Source: DATEDA01 sp035286595
GTDB lineage: Bacteria; Pseudomonadota; Gammaproteobacteria; Burkholderiales; SG8-39
Direction of reading: 5' to 3'
Assembly: GCA_035286595.1 (NCBI GenBank)
Contig: DATEDA010000069.1
Coordinates: 1-64,000, forward strand
Length of the DNA stretch: 64,000 nucleotides
Within the stretch, counting starts at the first letter, position 1, and each line of letters opens with the position of its first letter. The notes below the pieces were generated by a model, which made no database searches, was not told the origin of the DNA, and saw nothing but the letters and a program-made list of their open reading frames with translations. Shown here in pieces: positions 63,340-64,000 of the stretch. A program made the position numbers and the translations under genes.

Positions 63340-64000
63340 TCAGCTCAGCGGTATCGCGGCGCAGCCCTGAGCGTCGCAGCGTAGATAGCTGCCGCGCTCG
63401 TACCAGTCCGCAAGGACCCAACGCTCGCACGCGCGCCCGTCGACCACGTGCACGTGCCTGGCCGGGCGATGGGTGTGGCCATGGATCAGGCGCGGATAGC
63501 CGTGCGCACGCAGCGCATTCTCGACGGCGCCCTCGTTCACGTCCATGATCGCCGGCGCCTTGATGCGCTTCTCCCCGGCGCTCACACGCTTCAATCCCCC
63601 GCCGATCGCCTCCCGGATGCCCCGCGGCAGCGCGAGGAAGGCACGGATCAGTCCCGGTCGTCGCACCCAGCTGCGGTAGCGCTGATACCTCACGTCGTCG
63701 GTGCAGAGCGTGTCGCCGTGCATGAGCAGCGTGCGCACGCCGAACAGCTCGCGCTCCACGGCGTCTGGAATGAGGGTCATCCCGGCTTGGGCGGCGGCCC
63801 TGGCGCTGACCAGGAAGTCCCGGTTGCCGTGCATGAGGAACACGTCGACGCCGCCGCCGGCGAGGTTGGCGAGGTGCGCGAAGAGATCGCGGTTGAACGA
63901 CTCGTCGGCGTCGTCGTCGCCGATCCAGTGCTCGAGCAGATCGCCCAGGATGTAGAGCGCGGCAGCAGCGCGCGCCTCCTCGCGGAGGAACCGCAAGAAG
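63340..64000 (-). CDS. lpxH: UDP-2,3-diacylglucosamine diphosphatase LpxH, missing its N-terminus
   Basis: Calcineurin-like phosphoesterase of lipid A synthesis. About 220 residues are present: LYILGDLLEHWIGDDDA (metal site), LMHGNRDFL, LLMHGDTLC and the C-terminal IHGHTHRPARH. The family N-terminus with the first metal motif (SDLHL) lies beyond the window edge, and the reading frame stays open to position 64000. Convergent with metZ, eight bases apart. Confidence 0.92.
   Translation of the reverse strand, partial: FLRFLREEARAAAALYILGDLLEHWIGDDDADESFNRDLFAHLANLAGGGVDVFLMHGNRDFLVSARAAAQAGMTLIPDAVERELFGVRTLLMHGDTLCTDDVRYQRYRSWVRRPGLIRAFLALPRGIREAIGGGLKRVSAGEKRIKAPAIMDVNEGAVENALRAHGYPRLIHGHTHRPARHVHVVDGRACERWVLADWYERGSYLRCDAQGCAAIPLS

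Overview
The window is a compact, very GC-rich stretch of bacterial chromosome, almost certainly from a betaproteobacterium (Burkholderiales, Nitrosomonadales or Rhodocyclales type). The case rests on gene order and content: obgE-rpmA-rplU beside ispB and a tRNA-Pro, pilS-pilR-ampD followed by nrdAB, a lysine/alanine-rich histone H1-like protein, a PhaM-type granule protein, trxA-rho-rpmE, and the run leuCDB-asd-fimV-truA-trpFBA-accD-folC-dedD-cvpA-purF-metZ. I see no prophage, insertion sequence, CRISPR array or integrated island. Nearly everything is housekeeping DNA packed with few gaps, and many neighbouring genes overlap by four bases (ATGA or GTGA).

Layout. 1-2.3 kb: the ribosomal protein/Obg operon on the minus strand, divergent from ispB and tRNA-Pro(CGG). 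2.4-6.2 kb: a small zinc-ribbon membrane protein, the PilS-PilR two-component system and AmpD. 6.3-11.0 kb: class Ia ribonucleotide reductase behind a promoter with two NrdR boxes, then the histone-like gene. 11.0-12.3 kb: a 500-base non-coding interval rich in stem-loops and a lytic transglycosylase. 12.3-24.8 kb: metabolism and lipid/PHA-related genes (aminotransferase, nicotinamidase, MaeB, patatin, PhaM, FIST, quinone oxidoreductase, proline iminopeptidase, Nudix, zinc metallopeptidase, CbiB-like). 24.9-35.3 kb: mostly minus strand (DUF2007, rsgA, Ste24-like protease, glycolate/lactate oxidase, pgi, glycosyltransferase, rpmE, rho, trxA), with orn on plus. 35.5-45.9 kb: ferredoxin, CBS protein, an LplT-PlsC fusion, aroC, a membrane-fused spermidine synthase, an AI-2E family permease, an MFS carrier and an M48 lipoprotein. 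46-63.3 kb: a long plus-strand block for leucine, aspartate-family, tryptophan, fatty-acid, folate, purine and methionine biosynthesis, with fimV and truA inside it. The right edge cuts lpxH.

The most unusual element is a dispersed repeat of about 60 bases present at three places (one unit near 12.28 kb, two tandem units near 26.1 kb, one unit plus a tail near 57.05 kb). Each intact unit is itself a 20-21 codon reading frame that begins on the stop of the preceding frame and ends on the ATG of the next, and carries a GAGGG Shine-Dalgarno-like motif seven bases before that ATG. At two codirectional junctions (protease gene to rsgA, trpA to accD) the repeat therefore supplies both the ribosome binding site and the start codon of an important gene. 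At the convergent locus it is degenerate.

Other regulatory structure that can be read directly: a SAM-II type riboswitch with an extra hairpin and a following intrinsic terminator upstream of metZ; an NrdR-controlled nrdAB promoter; a near-perfect sigma-70 promoter for rplU-rpmA-obgE with an internal terminator before obgE; a palindrome over the probable start of the ypfJ transcript; and paired hairpins in the rho leader. All functional calls come from reading sequence and motifs; no database search was run.
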